64,000 bases of DNA, taken from positions 1-64,000 of IMG/VR virus record IMGVR_UViG_3300025108_000024. One strand, 5' to 3'. A program made the translations under genes and the position numbers. This document shows, in pieces, positions 7,501 through 18,000 of the stretch. Origin of the DNA: a virus. The notes beneath the pieces were generated by a model. That model was not told the origin of the DNA. It was given only the letters and a program-made list of their open reading frames with translations, and did not search any database. Numbering within the stretch: the stretch's first letter is position 1; each line of letters begins with the position of its first letter.

Positions 7501-7641
7501 ATGAATTCAGAACAAACAACAGGTAATACCCAACTAAATACAGAAAGAGGAAACTTTAATCAAAGAGTTTCTAAATTTATGATGTTGGGTAAATCTAAAA
7601 AAGTCCAGTGGGACAACAAGAGAAGAAACAGAACAATTTAA
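7501..7641 (+). CDS. Short ORF between nrdB and nrdA (46 aa)
   Basis: An ATG at 7501 opens ten bases after the nrdB stop and the frame ends 10 bases before nrdA. The peptide starts MNSEQTTGNTQLNTERGNFN and ends KVQWDNKRRNRTI, polar and then basic. The frame extends upstream to an ATG at 7438 inside nrdB, but the 7501 start fits gene packing better. It is not a glutaredoxin (no CxxC) and not a recognisable ATP-cone remnant. Tight spacing supports translation; the function is unknown. Confidence 0.5.
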   Translation: MNSEQTTGNTQLNTERGNFNQRVSKFMMLGKSKKVQWDNKRRNRTI

Positions 7642-7651
7642 ACAAACCAAC

Positions 7652-9277
7652 ATGGAATACAATAAATACTATTGGCTTAATGAAGATAGCCGTACATTTT
7701 TATCAAGGGGATATATATCAGAATCTCCTGAGCAAAGAATAAAAGACATAGCAATTAAGGCTGAAAAGTACTTAAACATAAAAGGCTTTGCTGAGAAGTT
7801 TGAAGATTATATGGCAAAAGGATTTTATTCTTTGTCTACTCCCGTATGGATAAACTTTGGTAAACAAAAAGGTTTACCCATAAGTTGTTACGGATCTAAC
7901 GTTGATGATAACTTAGATAGTATTTTAAATGCAGGACGTGAAATTGGAATGATGAGTAAATATGGGGGAGGTACAAGTGCTTTTATTGGCAACATTAGAG
8001 CAAGAGGAACTGAAATATCTACAGGTGGTTTTGCTGATGGTCCAGTGCACTATGCTAAGATTTATGATACTGTAGTAGATGTATGTAAACAGTCTGAAGC
8101 AAGACGTGGTGCTTGTGCAGTATACTTGCCTGTTGAGCATGCTGATATCTTAGAGTTCTTAGATATTGGTACAGAGGGTAACCCTATACAAAATTTACAG
8201 TATGGTGTTACGGTTACTGATCAGTGGATGAGTGAGATGAAGGAAGGAGATAAGAGCAAACGTAAGATATGGGCCAAGATCATTCAGAACAGAAGTGAGT
8301 TTGGATTCCCTTATATTATGTTTAAAGATAACTCTAATAATAATTCTCCTTACAAAGAACTTGGTATGGAGATCACAGCTTCAAACTTATGTTCAGAGAT
8401 TCAATTGCCTACAGATAGTTATAACTCTTTTGTATGTTGTCTTGGTTCTATTAACTTATTACACTGGGACCTTATAAAAGAAACAGATGCAATTGAAACA
8501 TATGTATATTTCTTAAACGCAGTAATGGATGAATTCATTATTAAGTCTGAGACTATGCCGGGTATGAAGAGAGCGTTTAACTTTGCTGAGAAGCATAGAG
8601 CAATTGGACTTGGTGTTTTAGGATACCACTCTTTGTTTCAGTCTAAGCTTCTTGAGTTTGACTCATTGCAAGCTAAAGGATTAAACAGTGAGATCTTTAG
8701 AACGCTTAAAGACAGAAGTGAGATTGCTTCTAGAGAGTTACATAATGAGTATGGATACACATCTCTTAGAGAAGGTTATGCTAACACTACTCTTATGGCC
8801 ATTGCTCCTACTAAGTCTAGTTCATTTATACACGGTGCTGTGTCTATGGGTATAGAGCCTATCAAGTCTAACTACTTTATTAAGGATCTTGCTAAGTCTA
8901 AGACTATTTATAAGAACCCTTTCTTAGAAAAGGAGCTTGAGAAGCATGGTCTAAATACAGACAAGACTTGGAAATCTATCTTAAAGAAAGATGGTAGTGT
9001 ACAACACTTAGATTTTCCTTCTAAAGAAGTATTTAAATCATTTGTTGAGATATCTCCAAAAGAGATTGTACTACAAGCAGCGCAAAGGCAGAAGTACATT
9101 GATCAGTCACAGTCATTAAACTTAATGATTGACCCGTCAGTATCAGCTAAAGATATTAATAAGCTTTACATGTATGCTTGGGAAGAAGGTGTAAAAACCT
9201 TGTACTATCAATTTAGTAAAAGCAGTGCACAAGACTTTGCCCGTAATATATTAGAATGTTCTAGTTGTGAGGGTTAG
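7652..9277 (+). CDS. nrdA: Class I ribonucleotide reductase, large subunit (short form)
   Basis: The 541-aa catalytic alpha subunit. Visible active-site elements are C79 (equivalent of E. coli C225), N245-x-C247-x-E249 in ASNLCSEIQL (the thiyl-radical Cys and its partners), C262 as the likely C462 partner, Y518-Y519 in LYYQFSK for radical transfer, and the C-terminal redox pair C536/C539 in ECSSCEG. The N-terminal ATP-cone seen in the 761-aa E. coli enzyme is absent; the protein starts directly at the YYWLNEDSRTFLSRGY segment, as in many phage NrdA. Loss of the cone implies loss of the usual dATP inhibition, which would suit a phage. The gene ends in TAG, followed by a strong terminator. Confidence 0.95.
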   Translation: MEYNKYYWLNEDSRTFLSRGYISESPEQRIKDIAIKAEKYLNIKGFAEKFEDYMAKGFYSLSTPVWINFGKQKGLPISCYGSNVDDNLDSILNAGREIGMMSKYGGGTSAFIGNIRARGTEISTGGFADGPVHYAKIYDTVVDVCKQSEARRGACAVYLPVEHADILEFLDIGTEGNPIQNLQYGVTVTDQWMSEMKEGDKSKRKIWAKIIQNRSEFGFPYIMFKDNSNNNSPYKELGMEITASNLCSEIQLPTDSYNSFVCCLGSINLLHWDLIKETDAIETYVYFLNAVMDEFIIKSETMPGMKRAFNFAEKHRAIGLGVLGYHSLFQSKLLEFDSLQAKGLNSEIFRTLKDRSEIASRELHNEYGYTSLREGYANTTLMAIAPTKSSSFIHGAVSMGIEPIKSNYFIKDLAKSKTIYKNPFLEKELEKHGLNTDKTWKSILKKDGSVQHLDFPSKEVFKSFVEISPKEIVLQAAQRQKYIDQSQSLNLMIDPSVSAKDINKLYMYAWEEGVKTLYYQFSKSSAQDFARNILECSSCEG

Positions 9278-9292
9278 TATTTTATTACTGGC

Positions 9293-9335
9293 AGAATAAA
9301 AAAGAACCCCCGGCAATTACACCGGGGGTTTTTAT
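9293..9335. terminator. Bidirectional intrinsic terminator
   Basis: A stem CCCCCGG/CCGGGGG (arms 9307-9313 and 9322-9328) with an 8-base loop is flanked by a T run on the right and an A-rich stretch on the left, so it can act on both strands. It separates the convergent nrdA and 1893-aa genes. Confidence 0.9.
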
Positions 9336-9344
9336 TAATCTCTT

Positions 9345-12300
9345 TTAGTCTACGTAGAACTTTCTATTCTGATCTAGATTATCAAATCTTTTAATAGAAC
9401 TTAAGAATGGTAGTATATCAGCCCATTCTTTACCAGCTTTAAGCTTACCTTTATTTTTACCTCTTTGATAAACATAGTCTTTATCTTTAGCAAACTCTTC
9501 ATCGCTATAGTATATAGCACCCATACCTGAAGTAAATGTTACCCATAAAGCTTGTGCAAAATTTTCTAAAACACTAGCAGAAGCTATAGGATTCTTTATA
9601 AGCTGATAGGCTTGCGGTGTACCAAACCCAGGCCAGAATGCCACAAGTTCTTTTCCTGCTCTATCAACATTATATTTAGCTAAGTTTTTTAGTCTTTTCT
9701 CAATGTAACCATCATCGTCTTCATCTGGTAGCAAATCATCTAATAAACTACTTAAAGCAAATACTAAAAATACAACACCTATCTCTCCAATAGTTTGATA
9801 AGCATTTTGTATTTTCTCATTTACTCTTTTATCTACATGACCATAATCAACGCTTTCAGCAGCTTGATTTTTAAAGTCTTTTAATAATTCTTCTCTATAG
9901 TTTTTTTCTAAGTTACCTACTTGATTTAGATTCTTTAGAGAGTAAGCCATAAACTTAGCAAAAGATCTATAACGTCCTTCTGTCCATCCTAGATTTTCAT
10001 CATAATATTCACTTCTCATTCTATTTTTAAGCAATGGTGCAACCCACTTCTTAAATTGTATTGCAAGCTTTCCTAAAAAGTGGCCTTGTAAAACCATTCT
10101 ATCTGCTCTTGCATAACTACCGTGAACTCTTTTATTTACTTCTCTTATATTATTTCTAAACTGTCTTCTATAATCTGTATTCCATTCTATTTCATTACCG
10201 TCTCTATCTAAGATCTTATACTTCTTTGTATCAACCTCAATTTTCTGTGTGGTATGATTAAACGTAGAAGCATCATAAAGATTCATTTCATTTCCACCTT
10301 CATCAACAGCAGTCATAGAAGCAACCATGGCCATACCTTGCTTTGTTTGAACATTGTATTCAAATGAATCATTTAATAAATAGAACCAGTTTGCTGCCTT
10401 TTGAACATAGCTTTCACCTTCTTCCACAGCACCTGTCTCTCTTATCTCTACATCAGAATCCATCATTCTTAAAGCATCAACCCAACCTTCCCATTTAGTC
10501 ATTGGTTTCTTAGGATCATAGATACCTTTTTTACCATCAATAATATAACCTGTTCTTTTTATTTGTTTTAGTATAACCTGCTCTTTATTAAAGGCAGCGG
10601 TCATTTGTAAATATGCTTTTCTTTTATAATACTTTGCACCAATAAGTTCTAAAGTATTATTTAATCTACCAATAATTAAATTATTAATGTTACCCATCGG
10701 GTTAGTTGCAACATAAGCAAAAGAAGAGTACTGCATTAAACCATTAGTCATTTTTTCTAATGCATTTTGCGTGACATTCTCGTTATCATAGTAGACCATA
10801 CTAGCCCATTTCTTTATTCTCTTCTTAATGTTCTTTTCTATCTGATCTTCTTTGTTACCTACAGGTTTAAAATAATCTTTAGTCTTACCCACAATTTTAG
10901 CAACCATATCATTTTTGGATTTCTCTGCTAAAACCTCTCTCTTTTCAGAAACTTTTATAAATGCTTTGACTATATCATCTATAGTTGACATTACTTCATA
11001 GTTTTCTGCCATTGAATTAAATTTCAAAAGGCTTGAACCTAAATCTAAACTTAGAGTTTCTGCAGTTGCTTTATTCTCAATTCTATTTAATTGTGCTAAT
11101 AGCTTTCCTTGTTCTTCATTAAAATATTTAGCAGATACTTTTCCTTGCTTTCTTAATTCTGATAAATCTTCTATCTTTTTATTTATTGCATCTAAGTCAC
11201 TTTGTTTTCCTAAGCTTCCTGTAAAGTATATAGGAAGACTATTAACAACATCACCTTTTTCATTAGTTACAACAGTTCTAAAAGTACCTGTTTCATTAAA
11301 TATATCACTGCCTTTTCTTTTTAACTTAGCGTATGCTTTAGTAAAGAAGCTACCTTCTTCTTTTAGTCTATTAGATATATTAGATTTAATTGTTGGTATC
11401 CTACCCACCATTTGTTCTGACATACTTGGTGGCAGTTTCTCAACTAACTCTTTCATGGTAGAGACATAGAAACTATAAAATTCTTTTCTTGCTTTACCCA
11501 ATGCATCACCAGGTGTAGGATTCATGATTGAATCATACTTGCTGTTTAGCATACTTACCTTTTTGCCTTTTATAATAGCACTATCATTAGCTACTTTAAA
11601 TTTATTATTAGGTATCCACATTTGACCAGGAGTAACAACTCCAGTTGGGCTACCATCTAATTTCTGTGCAAAGTATGTGTCAATGTATTTACCGTTATTA
11701 TTTCTAAAGTTTCTCCATGCTTTTTCATTAACTGTTCTTTTCTTTTTCCATATAACAGCCCCACTTTCAGTTACAACTGGGCTTTCATATTTTGCTCTAA
11801 GCTTTTTATACTCTTCAGTGTATCTATGAAAATTACCATCTATGATATTATCTTGATCATCTGCTCTTTCTGCAGTCCAAAACCTTGCTGCTTCTTGCTT
11901 AGCCAACCAAAGATCTTTATTATATTTTAGTTGCGCGGCAGTTCCTTCTTCTGTATTATCTATTTCTAAATAAACTTTTTTATTACCATCTTCATCATAA
12001 GCTTTCTTTCTAAGTTCACTTATCATGTCATAGTATTGCTGACCTAAACGTTGAACTATAAAGCCAGTAGGTAAACCTTTCTCATTAAACTCAACCATAT
12101 AATTATATAGGTCTTGAGGTTTAGTACCAGGGTCAAGCTTAGCAAGTGTATTAGCATAATTCCTAATTATTAATTCTTTTGCTTGTGCTTTATCTAAATA
12201 CTCTTGAGCTTTAGCTTTATATATTTTATCTAACGTTGCTAATAAAGTATCTCTACTTGTTGCTAGATCACCAGTTTGATATTCAATAACACCAATGTCT

Positions 12301-15026
12301 CTAACTTGTGTTAATACTTGTTCTAAATCAGCATCATTAAATTCAGCAGAACTTACAGCCCTAACAGTTTCTTTTACAAAATTAAAAATAGAGGCATCTA
12401 TTAAACCAGTGGTAGTATCATTACCTTTAAGTTTACGCAAACGGCCTTGTAATGCCAACACTAAATTAGCCTGTGTTTTTGATAATGGAGTATTCTCCAT
12501 TGTACCTAACTCAATTAATGATCTAAACGTTTGACTGTATCTGTCAAAGTTAAGTAAGTAATTTATATAGGTTGGGTCTTTAACATTATTTGGATCTAGT
12601 ATGTAATTAGTATATTCTTTTACATCTTTTATTGCTTGTTGTATAACTCTAGTATACTCAGCCTTAATAGCATCTGGACCATTGGTAGCTGCTATTTCAA
12701 TATTACTAATTGTTTCATTAATAGATTCTATTGTGGCTTGCTTACTTTTATCTAAGCTTACACCACCTTTTATCTTTTCTAGAGCCTCTCTTCTTTTGAG
12801 TAAATCTAATTGAAAATCTTCTAATGCTTGTAAATATATATCTATCTCAGTCTGAGAATTATTATTTTCAGATTGCTTTTCTTCTTCACTTAAAAAGTCT
12901 TCATCTTGAACAGGGTTGTACTCACCGGAATTTTTTCTTTCTTCATTAATTCTAGCTTTCTGCTCATTGGTAGTTTTAGAAGGAATTAATGCATCCACCT
13001 TACCTTGCATTTCAGAATCTTTGTGATACTGTATACCTTCTATATCATATGTGCCATCAAAAGTTTTATTACCTTGCTTATCTTTATTGATGCCAACTTT
13101 AACATGAAAAGTAGATAAAGCCCCACGAGTAGACATAGTATAACCCATGTTCTCTAACATTCTTCTATACAACGCAATTTGTAAATTATGTTGTGCTCTT
13201 GTACTCAGACTTGTTGAATCTGTTTTCTGTTTTAATAAAGAGTCAGAAGCTAATGTAAATGGTTTATCGTAGTATGCAGGATCAGTCTTTAGATAATGCA
13301 TGCTTGTTTTTAAATCAATGATTTGTATTTCTCCAGCTGGTGTTATTACAAGTAAATCTGCAGTACCTGCTAAACCTTGATATGTTACCTTTTGTAGTTT
13401 TCCATCTTTATCTAATACCTCTCCGGTAATTTGCTGATCATCATAAAGTACAACTTGAGGGAGTACAATACCACCATCACCTTTTATACTCTCTAAGTGA
13501 GTTTGTAGATCTACATATACTTTTTCTACCAACTCTGATGAAAGTTCACCCATTTTTCCTTGAAGCTCTTCTATAGAAATACCTGCTGCAATACCATTAA
13601 GTATTGTATCAAAGTCTTGACCTATGGCTAAGTTTAAAGCCACTTCTTCTTCATTAAGCAAAGCACCTTTCATTGCTTTTGTAGCTGATAAATATTCACC
13701 TCCAGTCTCTACGTCATGATATGTATGATCTGAATCATCTCTTACAACAAAGTTTGATGAGTCATAAAACTCAGAGTTTTTAGATACACTTAAATCAGTT
13801 TCTGTTTTTGTAGATGAACGTGCAACATTAAACATGCGTTTAGCAACTTCTTTTTGTGGTCCTTCTACAGCCTCTTCAATTGCTTTTTTAAATGCTTTCT
13901 CGGCATCTTCATTTAAAGAGTATCTAATCTTACCTGTTCTGCGTGTCTCAAATTTAAACTGCATGCCGCTTGTGTTAAGTAACTTTGCAATATCAGATAG
14001 AGTTGCTGTGTCTTTAATATTACCAGCTCTTAGAGTTCTATTAGTTACAAATAGATTAAGATCTTTAATTACATTCTTAAACCATTCTAACAACTCTTTT
14101 ATTTTATCCATGAAACTCTTGGTAGGTTTGTTTTCATACTCTTGTCTAAAGTGTCTGACAAGTGCCTGAGTAACAAGCTCAAGGTTTCTTTCTCTTTCTG
14201 TAAATCCTTTTTCTTTAGTGTAAGCATTAAGTATTTGTTGATTAAGTTCAACAAAATTTAACTTAGCTTCTTTTAGTAAACCATTAAACAACGCAGGATT
14301 ATCTAAATATATAGAATCAATTACTGGGTGTAGTACTTCTTCTATTGCAACATCTCCTGTAATTCTACTACCAATTACATAAGCTTGTCCTTTAAAATAA
14401 AAAGACTTGACATCTTCCCATTTTGCTTTTGATTTGTATTTAGCATCTATGCCATCATATATTTCTTTTGCTTCTTTTCTGCTAACATTATTTATTGTAA
14501 GGTCAGGAAATATTCTGTCTAGGTGAGCTAATATAGCTTTAGTATTACCAGACATTTTATCCATACTTGCAGGTAAAGCATCTTGGGGTCTAAATAAATT
14601 ATCATTAATAACAAACTTAAAGGTCTTGTCTGTTTCTTGCACTTCAACAAGTTGACCAACACCAGTAGGTATATTATTTTTTTGCAACATTGTAATAATT
14701 GCTATTGCATTTCTTTTAGCTATACCTTTATTAGAAGTTCTTGTTCCTTTAATAGTGTTGTTAGCATATATACCACCTTTAAATTTACTTGCTTTTCTAG
14801 TACCAGTAATATTTGATTCCAGAGCACTTATAAAATCTTTTTTCTTAGCAGCTAACATTACTCTTCTGTCACTTCTAGTTTTTAAAGCGTCTGTTACACT
14901 TGGTATATCTTCAGTATTATTAATTCTCTGAAAAGTATTAATAATATTATCTGTATCTATATTAGTCTTGAACCTTTTCTTTAAAGCTTTATACTCTGCT
15001 GTATTTCTATTTGCACACTTTGCCAT
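9345..15026 (-). CDS. Giant virion-type protein with degenerate zincin and PD-(D/E)XK nuclease domains (1893 aa)
   Basis: Residues about 205-345 resemble the zincin-like domain of the neighbouring 5054-aa protein, including the LLEWFKNV helix (312-319), but the metal motif is IEEVLHP (H233; E229 replaces the first His), so it is probably inactive. Residues about 540-660 have a PD-(D/E)XK nuclease pattern: GTAD (D557), IIDLKTS (D571, K573), then QHNLQIALYRRML. A long helical region follows, with FHVK and KRRSG-free charged stretches, and a hydrophobic segment near 1740 (GVVFLVFALSSLLDDLLPDE). Giant multi-domain proteins at this position in crAss-like phages are thought to be packaged and injected. 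The gene starts 4 bases after the stop of the 5054-aa gene. The nuclease could act on host DNA or on phage DNA ends; this is unproven. Confidence 0.75.
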   Translation of the reverse strand: MAKCANRNTAEYKALKKRFKTNIDTDNIINTFQRINNTEDIPSVTDALKTRSDRRVMLAAKKKDFISALESNITGTRKASKFKGGIYANNTIKGTRTSNKGIAKRNAIAIITMLQKNNIPTGVGQLVEVQETDKTFKFVINDNLFRPQDALPASMDKMSGNTKAILAHLDRIFPDLTINNVSRKEAKEIYDGIDAKYKSKAKWEDVKSFYFKGQAYVIGSRITGDVAIEEVLHPVIDSIYLDNPALFNGLLKEAKLNFVELNQQILNAYTKEKGFTERERNLELVTQALVRHFRQEYENKPTKSFMDKIKELLEWFKNVIKDLNLFVTNRTLRAGNIKDTATLSDIAKLLNTSGMQFKFETRRTGKIRYSLNEDAEKAFKKAIEEAVEGPQKEVAKRMFNVARSSTKTETDLSVSKNSEFYDSSNFVVRDDSDHTYHDVETGGEYLSATKAMKGALLNEEEVALNLAIGQDFDTILNGIAAGISIEELQGKMGELSSELVEKVYVDLQTHLESIKGDGGIVLPQVVLYDDQQITGEVLDKDGKLQKVTYQGLAGTADLLVITPAGEIQIIDLKTSMHYLKTDPAYYDKPFTLASDSLLKQKTDSTSLSTRAQHNLQIALYRRMLENMGYTMSTRGALSTFHVKVGINKDKQGNKTFDGTYDIEGIQYHKDSEMQGKVDALIPSKTTNEQKARINEERKNSGEYNPVQDEDFLSEEEKQSENNNSQTEIDIYLQALEDFQLDLLKRREALEKIKGGVSLDKSKQATIESINETISNIEIAATNGPDAIKAEYTRVIQQAIKDVKEYTNYILDPNNVKDPTYINYLLNFDRYSQTFRSLIELGTMENTPLSKTQANLVLALQGRLRKLKGNDTTTGLIDASIFNFVKETVRAVSSAEFNDADLEQVLTQVRDIGVIEYQTGDLATSRDTLLATLDKIYKAKAQEYLDKAQAKELIIRNYANTLAKLDPGTKPQDLYNYMVEFNEKGLPTGFIVQRLGQQYYDMISELRKKAYDEDGNKKVYLEIDNTEEGTAAQLKYNKDLWLAKQEAARFWTAERADDQDNIIDGNFHRYTEEYKKLRAKYESPVVTESGAVIWKKKRTVNEKAWRNFRNNNGKYIDTYFAQKLDGSPTGVVTPGQMWIPNNKFKVANDSAIIKGKKVSMLNSKYDSIMNPTPGDALGKARKEFYSFYVSTMKELVEKLPPSMSEQMVGRIPTIKSNISNRLKEEGSFFTKAYAKLKRKGSDIFNETGTFRTVVTNEKGDVVNSLPIYFTGSLGKQSDLDAINKKIEDLSELRKQGKVSAKYFNEEQGKLLAQLNRIENKATAETLSLDLGSSLLKFNSMAENYEVMSTIDDIVKAFIKVSEKREVLAEKSKNDMVAKIVGKTKDYFKPVGNKEDQIEKNIKKRIKKWASMVYYDNENVTQNALEKMTNGLMQYSSFAYVATNPMGNINNLIIGRLNNTLELIGAKYYKRKAYLQMTAAFNKEQVILKQIKRTGYIIDGKKGIYDPKKPMTKWEGWVDALRMMDSDVEIRETGAVEEGESYVQKAANWFYLLNDSFEYNVQTKQGMAMVASMTAVDEGGNEMNLYDASTFNHTTQKIEVDTKKYKILDRDGNEIEWNTDYRRQFRNNIREVNKRVHGSYARADRMVLQGHFLGKLAIQFKKWVAPLLKNRMRSEYYDENLGWTEGRYRSFAKFMAYSLKNLNQVGNLEKNYREELLKDFKNQAAESVDYGHVDKRVNEKIQNAYQTIGEIGVVFLVFALSSLLDDLLPDEDDDGYIEKRLKNLAKYNVDRAGKELVAFWPGFGTPQAYQLIKNPIASASVLENFAQALWVTFTSGMGAIYYSDEEFAKDKDYVYQRGKNKGKLKAGKEWADILPFLSSIKRFDNLDQNRKFYVD
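13308..13358 (-). other. PD-(D/E)XK nuclease core motif
   Basis: Codes for GTAD-LLVITPAG-E-IQIIDLKTS: D557, then D571-x-K573 after a beta-hairpin, the spacing of RecB/Cas4-type nucleases. Confidence 0.65.
14328..14342 (-). other. Degenerate zincin motif EEVLH
   Basis: Position 1 of the HExxH motif is Glu rather than His (residues 229-233). The surrounding segment and the downstream LLEWFK helix match the active-looking domain in the 5054-aa protein. Confidence 0.5.
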
Positions 15027-15029
15027 AAC

Positions 15030-18000
15030 TTATATTATACAAGATTTAATATTATCTAAAAACTCTTCGTCACTATTGTAGTTCATATCCGGATCATTTC
15101 TCTTTGCTATGAAGTCTTCCAAAGTTACAATTTTTTGCTCTTTTAGCCTAGCCAATGCTTCTGCATTTAAGTCTATGTTTTGATTCCAAAAATCTGTAAT
15201 CTCTTTATACTCTTCACTTACGTCTGATTCTTCTGATTCTTCTGCTCCAAACAAACTATCAGCAAATGCACCCATACTTATAACAGGGGCATTACTCGTA
15301 TCAACATCTTCAGTTTCTTCAACTTCTTCAGTTTCTTCAACAGATTCAGTAAAAGATATATCTATATCACGGTCTTCTAGTTGCTGCATTGTTACTTCTT
15401 TGATTGGAACTAACTCTTCTGAATTGCTTTCAGAGAATGTATTTAAATCAATAAACAATTGATTACCTCTATAAATAACTTCAAAGCCTTTAGCTCGTGC
15501 TTCTGCTAGAACATCTTGTACTTCTTCTGAGAAGCCTATCATATCATTATCTATAAAACCACCTTCTTCATCTAGACTTGAAACAAACTCTTTAACTGTA
15601 TTATAACTAGGACGTGTAAAGAATGTACTATCAAACATAAAACCTATTGCGTTTTGGTAGATTGAACCTTGCATATCCATTTCTTCATATATACCTGCAT
15701 TACCTTCTGTAATACCTGTACTAGTATTTACAAGTTGTTGATCTTGTCTTACAGGACCATATGCTTGAACAAGCTTAAAGTATCTAGTTACTTTTTTTGT
15801 TCTGCTTCCTCTTTTAGTATCACCATTTGTAACTCTTAAAATAACCGGAAGTTCTACCACCTTAGTATTTGATCCTGACTTAACAGATATAGTTTTTACA
15901 ACAAAACCTGCCTTCTTTAGAACTCCTTCATTACTCATTAATTTATCTCTGCTTGTAAATTTCTTTGCACCTTTCTTTCCAGAATTTAAATTCTTTTTTG
16001 AAAGAGAGTCTGGTAATTTTCTTACAGTCTGTACTTTATCAGATGGAGATAAACGCACTATGCCTTTATATATATCTACAATTAATTTTTTTGAACCACC
16101 TGAAAAATCCATAGAAACTGGTAATGTCCTAATTGCAGCTTTACTTGCAGAGTTTGGATCTGACTTATCATTCATGATACCATTCTCTAAACTATAACCA
16201 AACTCTTGTCTAAGTGTTGAGTCTATATAGTTATATATTTCTCTAGAAGATTTTTTTAGATTTTTAACTTCTTCTTTTGTTAATAGGACTTTAGGAAAAA
16301 CAACCTTTTTGTTAGCATTTTTGATTTCTTCTATCTGCTCATCAAACCTTTCTACAAAGTTATTTAAATCATCCGCGTCATAAAAAGTTGTTAGATCATA
16401 TTTTAAAGTTAAACCTACTGTATTATCCATTCCTCTTAAACCGCTTGCACCTATCTCTTGTTGATTATCACTAAAGATGTAAATTTTTTCAGGATTGTTT
16501 GCAGCAATTTTTGAAGTTACTGATGTAGCAAGTGCTTCTGTTTCTTCAAACAGCTGACTATAAAGTTTTACATTTTTCTTTTCATCTAAAATACGTGCTG
16601 ATGGAGAAGACTGTAAATAACCTATTGTAAACTCATTTATTAATTGATCAAAGTTTACACCAAAGTAATTTTCAAATAAATCTTTTCTAGAATTTTTCAT
16701 CATATTAAAGACTTCTTCTGTAGACTGTGTAAAGCCATCTAAAACTTGTGGAGTAATTGCATCCAATAAGGTACCTGCTCCAAATTGTAAGCCGTCTTTA
16801 ACCATCATATAATGAATTATATGTGTAGCTTCAGTTCTTCTTTCTGAGAATAATTCCATAAAGTCAGTCTGCACTCTAAGTCTATCAAGATCACTTCTCT
16901 TACCAAAAGTGTTAGACTCTAAAGAATGAATTCCTTTTTTATTATCTAACTCTCTTGCATTTTCATTAAATGAGAATTCATTTAAAAATTCATTATTTGG
17001 AAACTCTTGTCTTAACTCATCAACCAAAGTATGTATGTTTAATGATGTACCTGCTTGTGGATATAACATTGCATTACTTAATGATGATAATGCTACAGAC
17101 TGTCCTCTTTTCTCAAGCTTATGCATGTAAGCTTTAATTGTTAAGTAGGACAATAAATCATCTGATACTTTTTGATAATCTTCACCTCCAAATATTTGAG
17201 GATTTGCAGATAAATTTAAAGCTACCGTTTTTAATATCTGATTAAATGTTTTTGTTCTACTTAAAAATATATTAGGTAGTATTCTTCCTTCAAAGTGAGA
17301 TGCAACCTTATATAAATTAAATTGCCAAGGTTTGTTCTTAACTATTTCTCTAATATCAATTGGTAATGGCGCACCTTTGTAAATAGCAGCATCAAATTCA
17401 GCATCACTTAAATCAATACCCATGTCTCTTAGGTCATTCAGTCTATCATCAAAATCAACAAAATTACGCCCAAATCCTTTTGAAAAATTCATCAAACCAG
17501 CCATATTACCAACAAAACCTTTTAAGTCATGAGCTGTAATAAATTGCTTAAGTATAGAATATAAAGCTACTGCTTGATTATATTCTAAGTCAGCAATAGG
17601 TGTGTCTGATAATTTTGGATTAGCAGCTTGTTCATATAGTATTTGATCTGTAACTCTAGTTACATCAGATTCTATACCTTCAAATGTTTTTACTAAAGAA
17701 TCCATTATATCAGTGATTCTTTTTCTTATACCTCTTCCTGCACCAATAGTAGTTTGAAAATATTCATCTCTTATGTATGCATTATTTACTAATAAAATTG
17801 AAGTCTTAATTGGTACACCTAGTTTAGTCAAAGTAGTTACTACACTAAGTGCATCTTTATTTAGACCCAGCTTTGCTGCTAAACGTTCTTTAGCATTATC
17901 TGTCATTGCCGTAATTAAAGCAGAAATTATATATTGAGTTCTTTCCCCCTTTACTTCTACTTCTACTTCCTTACCTTTTATTTTTTTCTTTATTACTCTT

